64,000 nt of DNA from Pseudooceanicola sediminis (GCF_003575965.1 NZ_QWJJ01000002.1:310001-374000), one strand, 5' to 3'. Positions 51,262 through 59,403 are shown, counted from the stretch's first letter. The notes: generated by a model from the letters alone, not told the origin. Translations and numbers: made by a program.

Positions 51262-52962
51262 TTGAGTGTTGGCATTGTCATGCTGGTGCATTCTGCCCTG
51301 GATCGGGCGGAGCAGGTCGCGCGACACTGGTCTGCGGCGGGTTGTCCCATAGTCATCCACTGCGACCGAAATGTGCCTGGCAAGACCTATGCTGCATTCC
51401 GCAAGTCGCTGTCGGATATCGCGACGATCCATTTTTCCCGGCGTTACCGCTGTGAATGGGGCACATGGGGCCTTGTGGCGGCCACGCAGGATGCCAGCGA
51501 AATGATGTTGGCCAGCTATCCCGATGTGCGCCATGTCTATCTTACATCCGGGTCCTGCCTGCCGTTGCGCCCCGTTGCCGAGCTGATCAATTATCTCGCC
51601 GCGCGTCCGCAGACCGATTTCATCGAAAGCGCGACGACGGCGGATGTGCCCTGGACGGTGGGGGGGCTGGACGAGGAACGCTTTACCCTGCGGTTTCCGT
51701 TTTCGTGGAAAAGGCATCGCAAGGCCTTTGACTGGTACGTCGGGGTGCAGCGCCGGACACGGTTTCGCCGCGTGATGCCCAATGGCCTGGTGCCCCATAT
51801 GGGCAGCCAGTGGTGGTGCCTGTCGCGGGCGACGCTGTCTTCGATTCTGGGGGATTCGATGCGGCCGACGTTCGACAAGTATTTCAAGAAGGTATGGATC
51901 CCGGATGAAAGCTATTTCCAGTCGCTTGCGCGGATCTATTCCAGCCACATCGAGAGCCGGTCCCTGACCCTTTCGAAATTCGATTTCCAGGGCAAACCGC
52001 ACATCTTCTACGACGATCACCTGCAACTGCTGCGGCGTTCCGATTGCTTTGTCGCGCGAAAGATCTGGCCGCGGGCCAATCGTCTGTACGATGCCTTTCT
52101 GACCGATGCCGGGGCGGCGATGAAGCGGACAGAACCGAACCCTGGCAAGATCGACCGCATCTTTTCCAAGGCCGTGGAGCGGCGCACGCGCGGGCGACCC
52201 GGCCTGTACATGCAGAGCCGCTATCCCAACGACGGCTGGGAAAATGGCCTGACGGGGGCGAAATATTCAGTTTTCCAAGGATTTTCGGAGCTTTTCGAGG
52301 ATTTCGAGGGCTGGTTGGCCCGCACGACGGGGTGCCAGGTGCATGGCCACGTCTTTGGGCCGGAGGACGCGCAATTTGCCGGGGGCCAAAGCGTGATCAA
52401 CGGCGCCTTGATGTCGTCTGCCAGGTTGCGCGACTACAATGCACGCGATTTTCTGACCAACCTGATCTGGAACACGCGGGGACAGCGCCAGTGTTTTCAA
52501 TATGGACCGCGGGCCAACCAGGATGTCGCCTGGGACATGGCAAAGGATGCCAACGCCCAGATCTCGGTCATCTCGGGGGCCTGGGCGGTGCCGTTGTTCC
52601 AATCCAACCGCAGCTTTGTCGAGATCCGGCGCGAGGCCGCGTGGTTGCAGAAGGTCGAGAGCGAATTCATCAATGCCCTGCGCTCTCCCTATTCCAAGGG
52701 GCACTTTCACATCTGGTCGATGGCGGACTTCGTCGATTCCCCGATGGAGCCGTTGCAGGCCGCGATCGAAGAGATCAGCCACCATGGTCGCCGCCTGACC
52801 GAAGTGCCCAAGATGGTGGACCTGACCGGTTTCGGCCAGTTTCTTCAGGATCTTAAAAATCAGGGTATGCACCCCTACCTGATGGGCGATTTCCCGGCGT
52901 CGTCCGACGATATACCCTTTGTTATCAAGCCGGTGCGCAAACCTTACCCCATTCAAAGGTAG
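51262..52962 (+). CDS. GT14-like beta-1,6-N-acetylglucosaminyl/xylosyltransferase with long C-terminal domain
   Basis: The protein has 566 residues. Residues 1-290 are core-2/branching-enzyme like: SVGIVMLVHSALDRAEQVARHW, FSRRYRCEWGTWGLVAATQDASEMML, HVYLTSGSCLPLRP and GSQWWCLSRATL, PDESYFQSLA. In eukaryotes this family includes branching GlcNAc-transferases and the xylosyltransferases that start glycosaminoglycan chains. Residues about 300-566 form a second domain (PGLYMQSRYPNDGWENGLTG..., NQDVAWDMAKDANAQISVISGAWAVPLF) that I link to DUF5927; its role is unknown. The start is TTG at 51262 behind AAAAGGG. The sulfotransferase gene starts six bases after its stop. Confidence 0.85.
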   Translation: MSVGIVMLVHSALDRAEQVARHWSAAGCPIVIHCDRNVPGKTYAAFRKSLSDIATIHFSRRYRCEWGTWGLVAATQDASEMMLASYPDVRHVYLTSGSCLPLRPVAELINYLAARPQTDFIESATTADVPWTVGGLDEERFTLRFPFSWKRHRKAFDWYVGVQRRTRFRRVMPNGLVPHMGSQWWCLSRATLSSILGDSMRPTFDKYFKKVWIPDESYFQSLARIYSSHIESRSLTLSKFDFQGKPHIFYDDHLQLLRRSDCFVARKIWPRANRLYDAFLTDAGAAMKRTEPNPGKIDRIFSKAVERRTRGRPGLYMQSRYPNDGWENGLTGAKYSVFQGFSELFEDFEGWLARTTGCQVHGHVFGPEDAQFAGGQSVINGALMSSARLRDYNARDFLTNLIWNTRGQRQCFQYGPRANQDVAWDMAKDANAQISVISGAWAVPLFQSNRSFVEIRREAAWLQKVESEFINALRSPYSKGHFHIWSMADFVDSPMEPLQAAIEEISHHGRRLTEVPKMVDLTGFGQFLQDLKNQGMHPYLMGDFPASSDDIPFVIKPVRKPYPIQR

Positions 52963-52968
52963 CGACAG

Positions 52969-54384
52969 ATGCCCCAGTTCTCCTCATTTGTCGTGTTCGC
53001 GGAAATGCGCACCGGATCCAACTTTCTGGAGGCCAACCTGAATGCGCTGGAGGGGGTCAATTGCCTGGGAGAGGCGTTCAATCCGCATTTCATCAGCTAT
53101 CCCAATCGTGACAGCTGCCTTGGGATCAGTCAGGCCGAGAGGGATCGCGACCCGGGCCAGCTGCTGGCGCGGATGCAAAGCGCGCCGGGGCTGAACGGTT
53201 TCCGGTTCTTCCACGATCATGATCCACGCGCGCTTGAGCATGTGTTGAAGGATCCGGCCTGTGCCAAGATCGTCCTGACGCGCAATCCTGCGGAAAGTTA
53301 TGTCAGCTGGAAGATCGCGCAGGCCACGGGACAGTGGAAGCTGACGGATGTGCGCCGCCGCCGCGCCGAAACGGTGGCGTTCGACGCGGATGAATTCGCG
53401 GCGCACCTGGGCAGGCTTCAGGCCTTTCAGGTGCGACTGCTGAATGCCTTGCAGGTCAGTGGGCAGACCGCGTTTTATCTGGATTACGAGGATTTGCAGA
53501 GCGTTGCCGTGATGAATGGCCTCGCGGCCTTTCTGGGGGTGGCGGGCCGGCTGGAGACGCTGGACCGGGACATGAAGGTGCAGAACCCATCGGCGCTGGC
53601 GGACAAGGTCGAAAATTTCGCGGAAATGGAGGACGTGCTGGCGCGGTTGGATCGGTTCAACCTGTCGCGCACGCCCAACTTCGAACCGCGCCGTGGCCCG
53701 CAGGTGCCGTCCTTCGTGGCGGCGGCGGGAATTCTGTACATGCCGATCAAGGGCGGACCGGAGGCCGCGGTCACGCGCTGGATGGCCACGCTGGACAAGG
53801 ATGGCGTGATCGAGGGCTTCAGCCAGAAATCCCTGCGCCAGTGGAAGCGGGCGCATCCTGGGCACCGAAGTTTCGCCGTGTTGCGTCATCCGGTTGCGCG
53901 GGCCCATGCGGTTTTCTGCGACAAGATCCTGTCGACGGGGCCGGGGGCCTTTGCCGAGATACGCAAGGTCTTGCGGCAGCGGTTCAACCTGCCGATACCC
54001 GAGGTGGTGGATGCAGGCTATGCACCGCATCACCACAAGGCCGCGTTCCTGGCGTTTCTTGATTTTCTGAAGATCAACCTGTCCGGGCAATCCGGCCTGC
54101 GTGTCGATCCGCATTGGGCAACGCAATCGGCGATGCTTGAGGGGATGGCGCAGTTTGCCCTGCCGGATCAGCTGGTGCGCGAAGACGAAATCACGCTGCA
54201 CTTGCCGGCGTTGGCCCGCCGGGCAGGGGGGGGTGATCACCCACTGTCCGACCCGGCTGCGGGTGCGGAGCTGCCCTATGCGTTGAATGTAATCTATGAC
54301 GCGGAGGTCGAAGCGCGCGTCGCAGAGGTGTATCAGCGCGACTACATGACCTTTGGCTTTGGCCCCTGGCAGGGTGTGCGTTGA
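52969..54384 (+). CDS. tandem sulfotransferase (two sulfotransferase-like modules)
   Basis: The protein has 471 residues. Module 1 (1-230): 5'-phosphosulfate loop region FAEMRTGSNFLEANLNAL and 3'-phosphate region KIVLTRNPAESYVSWKIA, resembling the Stf0 sulfotransferase group. Module 2 (about 250-471): GILYMPIKGGPEAAVTRWM as a P-loop-like start and RSFAVLRHPVARAHAVFCDKI as the 3'-phosphate-binding strand-loop-helix, resembling Sulfotransfer_2. If both modules work, one chain could sulfate two positions. Module 2's P-loop lacks the usual K-[TS]-x-[GS] order, so it may be degenerate. It ends a run of GT genes; CysQ would clear the PAP produced. Confidence 0.82.
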   Translation: MPQFSSFVVFAEMRTGSNFLEANLNALEGVNCLGEAFNPHFISYPNRDSCLGISQAERDRDPGQLLARMQSAPGLNGFRFFHDHDPRALEHVLKDPACAKIVLTRNPAESYVSWKIAQATGQWKLTDVRRRRAETVAFDADEFAAHLGRLQAFQVRLLNALQVSGQTAFYLDYEDLQSVAVMNGLAAFLGVAGRLETLDRDMKVQNPSALADKVENFAEMEDVLARLDRFNLSRTPNFEPRRGPQVPSFVAAAGILYMPIKGGPEAAVTRWMATLDKDGVIEGFSQKSLRQWKRAHPGHRSFAVLRHPVARAHAVFCDKILSTGPGAFAEIRKVLRQRFNLPIPEVVDAGYAPHHHKAAFLAFLDFLKINLSGQSGLRVDPHWATQSAMLEGMAQFALPDQLVREDEITLHLPALARRAGGGDHPLSDPAAGAELPYALNVIYDAEVEARVAEVYQRDYMTFGFGPWQGVR

Positions 54385-54433
54385 CGCGCCGACGACGGGA
54401 TGACAGGCTGAATTGACAGCCCGAAACCGGGAC

Positions 54434-55090
54434 ATGTCGTCGACGGGAGGCCGGATCATTTCCATCACTGTTCATCACCTCAACAACTCTCGGTCACAGC
54501 GGGTTCTGTGGCTGCTGGAGGAATTGGAGCTGCCCTATACGATCACGCGCTATCAACGTGATCCCAAGACGATGCTGGCCCCGGCCGCGCTGAAAAAGGT
54601 GCATCCCTTGGGCAAATCGCCGGTGGTCGTTGACGAAGAGGCGAACCTGACGGTCGCTGAGACCGCCGTGATCGTGGAGTATCTGATCGACCTGGCCGGG
54701 GGTCGGATGGGGCCGCCCGACGATCCTGCAGAGGCTCTGCGGTATCGGTACTGGATGCACTACGCCGAAGGGTCGCTGATGCCGCCGCTGTTGCTGAAAC
54801 TGGCCATGAGGCGGGTGCCGATCATGGGGCGTCTGGCTGTCAGGAAGGTGCAGCCGATGATTGAGGTGCATCTGGATTTCGTCGAAGCCACGCTGTCGCG
54901 GCAGGAGTGGTTTTCGGGCGAACAGATCGGTGGCGCGGACGTGATGATGAGTTTTCCGCTGGAGGCTGCTTGCAGCCGCGCCGGTCTTGACGGGTCGCGC
55001 CCGGCCACGATGGAATGGCTGGATCGGATTCATGCGCGCCCGGCGTACAAGGCGGCGTTGGCGCAAGGCGGGCCATATGCCTATGCCTGA
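54434..55090 (+). CDS. glutathione S-transferase
   Basis: The protein has 218 residues with a thioredoxin-like N-terminal domain (ITVHHLNNSRSQRVLWLLEELELPYTITRYQRDPKTMLAPAALKKVHPLGKSPVV, with a likely catalytic Ser in NNSRSQ) and a helical C-terminal domain. It conjugates or reduces substrates with glutathione in the cytoplasm; substrate unknown. The start at 54434 gives an N-terminus eight residues longer than usual for this subgroup; an ATT codon at 54459 behind a better ribosome-binding site (GGGAGG) would give the typical length. A terminator follows. Confidence 0.9.
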   Translation: MSSTGGRIISITVHHLNNSRSQRVLWLLEELELPYTITRYQRDPKTMLAPAALKKVHPLGKSPVVVDEEANLTVAETAVIVEYLIDLAGGRMGPPDDPAEALRYRYWMHYAEGSLMPPLLLKLAMRRVPIMGRLAVRKVQPMIEVHLDFVEATLSRQEWFSGEQIGGADVMMSFPLEAACSRAGLDGSRPATMEWLDRIHARPAYKAALAQGGPYAYA

Positions 55091-55120
55091 AGCCCATCAT
55101 CGCCTTATTGAAATGCAACA

Positions 55121-55144
55121 GGGCCCCGGATGGGGCCCTTTTTT
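55121..55144 (+). terminator. terminator of the glutathione S-transferase gene
   Basis: GGGCCCC / GGGGCCC stem with loop GGAT and six T; 30 bases after the stop codon. Confidence 0.9.
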
Positions 55145-55172
55145 CATGAACCTGGCAAGAGAGGCGAGCCGA

Positions 55173-55637
55173 CTAGGCGGCCTGCATGTTCTGATCAGAC
55201 GTCAGGATCGCATATAGCGTCGCAGGGTCCTGATTGGCGCGCAGCTTCTTGCACAGCGCCAGATCACGGAGACTGCGCGACACCAGGGCCAACGCCTTCA
55301 GGTGTTCGACACCAGCCTCTTCCGGCGCGAAGAGGGCAAAGACAAGATCGACCGGCAGCCGGTCGATCGAATCGAAATCGACCGGTCTTTCCAGCACGAT
55401 AAAGGCACCCTGAACCCGCTCGATGCCGGACAGGCGCGCATGTGGCAATGCCACGCCGTGACCGACCCCGGTGGGGCCAAGGCTTTCACGCTCCTGCAAG
55501 GCTTCGACAACGCGGTTCTGGTCCAGTCCATGTGCGGACTGGGCCAGTTCCCCGATGTCATGCAAGAGGCGCTTCTTGCTGGAAGCCGACGCAATCACCT
55601 TGATCGCTTCCGGCTTTAGAATCTGTGACAGTTTCAT
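55173..55637 (-). CDS. ptsN: nitrogen-regulatory PTS enzyme IIA (PtsN)
   Basis: The protein has 154 residues. A EIIA(Ntr) protein of the phosphotransferase chain NPr-PtsN; the phosphorylated His is in GHGVALPHARL. It has no sugar-transport partner and regulates potassium uptake, cell-envelope and stress targets in other bacteria. It follows hpf on the same strand, as in E. coli, and is the last gene before the convergent GST gene. Confidence 0.95.
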   Translation of the reverse strand: MKLSQILKPEAIKVIASASSKKRLLHDIGELAQSAHGLDQNRVVEALQERESLGPTGVGHGVALPHARLSGIERVQGAFIVLERPVDFDSIDRLPVDLVFALFAPEEAGVEHLKALALVSRSLRDLALCKKLRANQDPATLYAILTSDQNMQAA

Positions 55638-55688
55638 CCTGCCTCTTGTCTGCTTCGAGTGGGCCCGCCGACGGCGGGGCCCAGATGT

Positions 55689-56258
55689 CTAACTGCGTGG
55701 ATCGATCCAGCCGATATTTCCGTCGTCGCGTCGGTAGACAACGTTGATCCCGTCCTTGCCTTCCTTGCGGAACACCAGCACCGGAGCGCCGGCCAGTTCC
55801 ATGTGCATGACGGCTTCACCGACCGAGAGCGACGGAATCTGTGTCTCCATCTCTGCGACGATGACAGGTTGCAGCGTTTCCGGCTCCGAATCCTCGTCAA
55901 CTTCGTCCGAGGCGAGGATATATGAGGAGGCGCCCAGAAGTTCAACCGGCTCAGCACGCGTTTTGTGGTGATCTTTCAACCGACGCTTGTAACGGCGCAG
56001 TTGTTTTTCCATTTTATCGGAACATGCCTCAAATGCCGCATAGATTTCAGGTGCGCGCGCCTTGGCCTGTGCGGTCAGCCCGGTGCTGAGGTGAACAGTG
56101 GCTTCACAGATGAATTCGTGGGCGCTTTTGGAAAATGTGATCTGCGCGTCGGTCGGCCTTTCTGCATACTTGGCAACCGCTGTCCCCAGACCGTCCTTGA
56201 CGTGGGTCTGAAGGGCATCGCCGATATCGATCTGTTTGCCTGTGATCTGGTAGCGCAT
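55689..56258 (-). CDS. hpf: ribosome hibernation-promoting factor, long form
   Basis: The 189-residue protein has the N-terminal S30AE/RaiA domain (1-100: RYQITGKQIDIGDALQTHVKDGL, KAHEFICEATVH-like SAHEFICEATVHLSTGL) and a C-terminal domain (about 130-189: SLSVGEAVMHMELAGAPVLVFRKEGKDGINVVYRRDDGNIGWI) that dimerises to form 100S ribosomes. This long form alone suffices for hibernation in bacteria lacking RMF. It lies upstream of ptsN in the same direction; 378 bases separate it from lptB. Confidence 0.95.
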   Translation of the reverse strand: MRYQITGKQIDIGDALQTHVKDGLGTAVAKYAERPTDAQITFSKSAHEFICEATVHLSTGLTAQAKARAPEIYAAFEACSDKMEKQLRRYKRRLKDHHKTRAEPVELLGASSYILASDEVDEDSEPETLQPVIVAEMETQIPSLSVGEAVMHMELAGAPVLVFRKEGKDGINVVYRRDDGNIGWIDPRS

Positions 56259-56636
56259 TCCGTCTCCTCTTCATGACAATTCGGGCGTGATCCTGCGGCA
56301 GTGGCCGCCGGAACGCTCAGGTCCGAATGCTGCGGAAAAACGACAGCCCCGCTGCCACGATCCCGGTCGAGCCGCCGAGGCGGGTACCGGGTGTCACTAT
56401 GGCGTAACGCGTTACTGTCATGTCATCATTTGAGGATAAGAGGCCATCGTCTGTCAATGAAATGTGCTGTGATCGGTTGCCGCGCCGTTAGCGATCTTGC
56501 CAGGGGGCGCCAGCCAAGGGACCGCTGAGTGGTGCGCCGCCCTTGCAAGGCAGGCGTTCCGGGCCGTCGGTGAAAACCGCCTAAGGCCATTCTGCATCAG
56601 CGGTTTTCGGCTTTTTGCCGGAGGGTTTTGCCAGCG
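56259..56636. other. 378-base gap between lptB and hpf, at the usual rpoN position
   Basis: In E. coli and many proteobacteria rpoN lies between lptB and hpf. Here no frame resembles sigma-54. The region should hold the hpf promoter (minus). It contains a perfect 12-base palindrome GTAACGCGTTAC at 56404-56415 and an extended hairpin with arms GAAAACCGC/GCGGTTTTC around 56571-56609. No gene is called. Confidence 0.75.
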
Positions 56637-57413
56637 TCAGCTGATGCGGAAGCTGTCGCCAAGGTAGACGCGGCGGACGTTGTCGTTCTGCACGACTTCG
56701 TCCGGTGTGCCCGACATCAGAACCTTGCCATCGTGCAGAATGTAGGCGCGATCCACGATCTCGAGCGTCTCGCGCACATTGTGATCGGTGATCAGCACCC
56801 CGATTCCCCGTTTCTTGAGGTCGGAGACGAGGTGGCGGATATCCTGCACGGAAATCGGATCGACGCCTGCAAAGGGTTCATCGAGCAGGAGGTACTTGGG
56901 TTCTGCCGCCAGGCAGCGGGCAATTTCAACGCGGCGGCGTTCGCCACCTGACAGCGCCAGCGCGGGCGCGCGGCGCAGGTGTTCGATGGAAAATTCCGAC
57001 AGCAATTCTTCGAGGCGTTCGCGTTTCTTGTGGCCGTCACTATGGGTGATGTCCAGGATCGCGGCGATATTGTCTTCGACGTTCATGCCGCGAAAGATGG
57101 ACATTTCCTGGGGCAGGTAGCCGATACCGAGTTTTGCACGCCGGTACATCGGCAGGCCGGTGACATCGATTCCATCCAGCGTGACGCGGCCCCCCTCGGG
57201 TACGACCAGACCTGCAATGGCGTAGAAGCTGGTGGTCTTGCCCGACCCGTTCGGACCCAGCAGCGCCACCACTTCGCCACGATCCAGGGACATGGTGACA
57301 TCGCGGATCACGACGCGTTTCTTGTAGGACTTGCGCAGGCCTTCGATTCGCAGCCCGTGGTCGCCTTCGGTTACCGTCAGCGAGGGCTTCGCCGCAGGGG
57401 GGGGCAGGTCCAT
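56637..57413 (-). CDS. lptB: LPS export ABC transporter ATPase LptB
   Basis: The 258-residue protein is the cytoplasmic ATPase of the Lpt machine that moves lipopolysaccharide to the outer membrane. Walker A GPNGSGKT (about residues 54-61), signature LSGGERRR, Walker B YLLLDEPFAGVDP and LITDHNV. The N-terminal LRKSYKKRVVIRDVTMSLDRGEV is typical LptB. It is three bases after lptA, forming the rnd-lptC-lptA-lptB run on the minus strand. Confidence 0.97.
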   Translation of the reverse strand: MDLPPPAAKPSLTVTEGDHGLRIEGLRKSYKKRVVIRDVTMSLDRGEVVALLGPNGSGKTTSFYAIAGLVVPEGGRVTLDGIDVTGLPMYRRAKLGIGYLPQEMSIFRGMNVEDNIAAILDITHSDGHKKRERLEELLSEFSIEHLRRAPALALSGGERRRVEIARCLAAEPKYLLLDEPFAGVDPISVQDIRHLVSDLKKRGIGVLITDHNVRETLEIVDRAYILHDGKVLMSGTPDEVVQNDNVRRVYLGDSFRIS

Positions 57414-57416
57414 CGG

Positions 57417-57971
57417 TCAGTCCTTGCCGCTTTGCAGGACCGTGCGCACGCGACCCTCCATCCGGGCCGAGCCGGAGTCGAGATCGACGTGCATGATGTC
57501 GGAGGCAATGGTGCTGTTGCCCTGAAGCAGGAGCACGTTGTCACGCATGACGATGTTGCCGTTGACCACGTCGTAGTCCGCCCGGTCGCCTTCGGCGGCA
57601 TCTTCGCCGCTGACGAGGGTGACGCCGCCTGTCGCCTCTAGGCGCTCGATCTCGTCGCCGGCTTCGTTGTAGACGACCAGGACGCGGGGCGCGGAAAGCT
57701 TCATGTCGTTTTGCGCGACCTTGACGTTGCCTTCAAACACCGCTGTTCCATCGGTCTGGCTGACCGAGAGCTGGTCCGAATCGACATAGATCGGGGCCTT
57801 TGTATCGCTGCTGCCAGTGCCGAAACTGATACTGGTTTCCTGGGCTGTGGCCGGTCGTGCGATCAGCAGCGCCGTCGGCAGGGCAACAGGCAGCGCCAGC
57901 GGGACTGCGGCGAGGCACGCCATGAGCGCGGCGCGGAACGGGCGGCTCACGGCCATTTCAACAGCGGTCAA
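57417..57971 (-). CDS. lptA: LPS transport periplasmic protein LptA
   Basis: The protein has 184 residues. Signal region (to about 43, ending RPATAQ) and the OstA-like beta-jellyroll: TAVFEGNVKVAQNDMKLSAPRVLVVYNEAGDEIERLEATGGVTLVSGEDAAEGDRADYDVVNGNIVMRDNVLLLQGNSTIASDIMHVDLDSG. It bridges inner and outer membrane for LPS. The start is TTG at 57971 because AGGAG lies 11 bases before; an ATG 15 bases further in is the alternative. It follows lptC by six bases. Confidence 0.92.
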   Translation of the reverse strand: MTAVEMAVSRPFRAALMACLAAVPLALPVALPTALLIARPATAQETSISFGTGSSDTKAPIYVDSDQLSVSQTDGTAVFEGNVKVAQNDMKLSAPRVLVVYNEAGDEIERLEATGGVTLVSGEDAAEGDRADYDVVNGNIVMRDNVLLLQGNSTIASDIMHVDLDSGSARMEGRVRTVLQSGKD

Positions 57972-57977
57972 AGGGGG

Positions 57978-58598
57978 TTACTCCTGAGGCTTGTCGGGGT
58001 CGTATACCAGTTTCACACCTTCGGTGAAAACCAAATACGCATCACCCGTGGCAGGATCTGATGTCAGCACCATCCGACCTGCCGAAAACGTGCCGGGGGG
58101 GCCATCGCCCTTGATCGGCCCCTTGGATTCCGCATGAACCTCTCTCATGCCGGAGTCGAGGGCCTCGGTTCGGATGCGGTAGCCTGTGGAGGAGGTGATG
58201 ACGACGCCCCCCAGCAATGTCGCTGTATCGATCGACTGATCGATGATGCCATGATCCCCGATGAAATTGATCGTCTCACCCGAGGTCAGATTGATTTCCG
58301 AGGCGACATTTTCCGCCTCTTGCCGGTGATCGGCATCCGGGCGGGCGCTATCGGCGGTAAACGCGATCAGGTCGCCTGTTTCGTTGGTGCCCGAAAAGGT
58401 GGGTTTGGTCACGCGTTCGCTGCGCGCTGCATCCCGCAGGTCGATGTTGGAATAGGGCAATTCGGCATTCGGATCGTGGTTGCGCGAGAGCAGGAAGAGC
58501 GTCGACAGGATGCCCATGGCGCTGAGTGGCAGAATGACCTTGAGCCAGGCCACGGCGCGGGAATAGGATTTTGCGGAACGCGCCACCAGCCGTGCCAC
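57978..58598 (-). CDS. lptC: LPS export bitopic protein LptC
   Basis: The protein has 206 residues. One N-terminal transmembrane helix (AVAWLKVILPLSAMGILSTLFLLS) and a periplasmic Lpt beta-jellyroll domain with GDLIAFTADSARPDADHRQEAENVASEINLTSGETINFIGDHGIIDQSIDTATLLGGVVITSSTGYRIRTEAL. It joins the LptBFG complex to LptA. The start is GTG, one base after the rnd stop. Recognition of LptC rests on position, fold pattern and topology because sequences diverge strongly. Confidence 0.9.
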   Translation of the reverse strand: MARLVARSAKSYSRAVAWLKVILPLSAMGILSTLFLLSRNHDPNAELPYSNIDLRDAARSERVTKPTFSGTNETGDLIAFTADSARPDADHRQEAENVASEINLTSGETINFIGDHGIIDQSIDTATLLGGVVITSSTGYRIRTEALDSGMREVHAESKGPIKGDGPPGTFSAGRMVLTSDPATGDAYLVFTEGVKLVYDPDKPQE

Positions 58599-59213
58599 CT
58601 ACATATGCGCGAAGATATCGACATCCGCCCAGCCAGCCAGGTCGAGGCGGGCCCGCGTGGGCAGAAAGTCGAAACAGGACTGAGCAAGATCGGTACGCCC
58701 TTCGCGCGCCAGCCGCGCATCGAGTTCATCCCGCAATCGGTGCAGGTGGAGAACGTCCGAGGCTGCATAGTCAAGCTGGGCGGCGGTCAGTTGAGGCGCG
58801 CCCCAATCGCTCATCTGCTGCTGCTTGGAGATATCGGTCTGTAGCAGATCCTGGGTCAGGTTCCTGAGGCCGTGCCGGTCGGTGTAGGTGCGCACCAGCT
58901 TGCTGGCAATCTTGGTGCAATACACCGGTGCCGCAAGCGCGCCGAAGGCGTTGAACATCGCCGCAATGTCGAAACGACCGAAGTGAAAGAGCTTGAGCAC
59001 ATCCGGGTCGGTCAGCATCGCGCAGAGGTTCGGCGCCTCGGTCTGGCCAACGGCGATCTGCACCATGTGGGCATTTCCGTCGCCGCCCGACATCTGCACG
59101 ACACAGAGCCGGTCGCGGTGCGGATTGAGGCCCATGGTTTCGCAATCGATCGCGACAACAGGACCAAGGTCAAGGCCGTCGGGCAAATCGTTCTGATAGA
59201 GGTGATTGGTCAC
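58599..59213 (-). CDS. rnd: ribonuclease D
   Basis: The 204-residue protein is the catalytic DEDD exonuclease domain: VVAIDCETMGLNPHRDRLCVVQM (first Asp and Glu), LKLFHFGRFDIAAM (second Asp) and LDYAASDVLHLHRLRDEL (third Asp and Tyr). The E. coli protein is about 375 residues because of HRDC domains; the short single-domain form is usual in alphaproteobacteria, where it trims RNA 3' ends. The start is GTG at 59213 (MTNHLYQNDLPDGL) with AAGGA eight bases before. First gene of rnd-lptC-lptA-lptB. Confidence 0.93.
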   Translation of the reverse strand: MTNHLYQNDLPDGLDLGPVVAIDCETMGLNPHRDRLCVVQMSGGDGNAHMVQIAVGQTEAPNLCAMLTDPDVLKLFHFGRFDIAAMFNAFGALAAPVYCTKIASKLVRTYTDRHGLRNLTQDLLQTDISKQQQMSDWGAPQLTAAQLDYAASDVLHLHRLRDELDARLAREGRTDLAQSCFDFLPTRARLDLAGWADVDIFAHM

Positions 59214-59319
59214 GGGCCGCGTCCTTGGTGAACTGGCACTTGATCTAGTCGTTCGGAGGATAGGATGCAAACCGTGCGTGCGGCAATATCGGGGGAAAGC
59301 GCCTGTCAAACCGACCGAT

Positions 59320-59346
59320 GGGCCCTGCCCTGAGGCGACAGGGCCC
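59320..59346 (-). terminator. hairpin after the peptide-transporter operon
   Basis: Perfect 8-bp stem GGGCCCTG / CAGGGCCC with an 11-base loop, 58 bases beyond the oppF-like stop, without a U-tract. Likely a transcript end for the operon. Confidence 0.5.
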
Positions 59347-59403
59347 GCCAGGATGAGTTACCGGGGGTGGCGTTGCACGTCCGGGTTCTTGAGGTTTGCC
59401 CTC

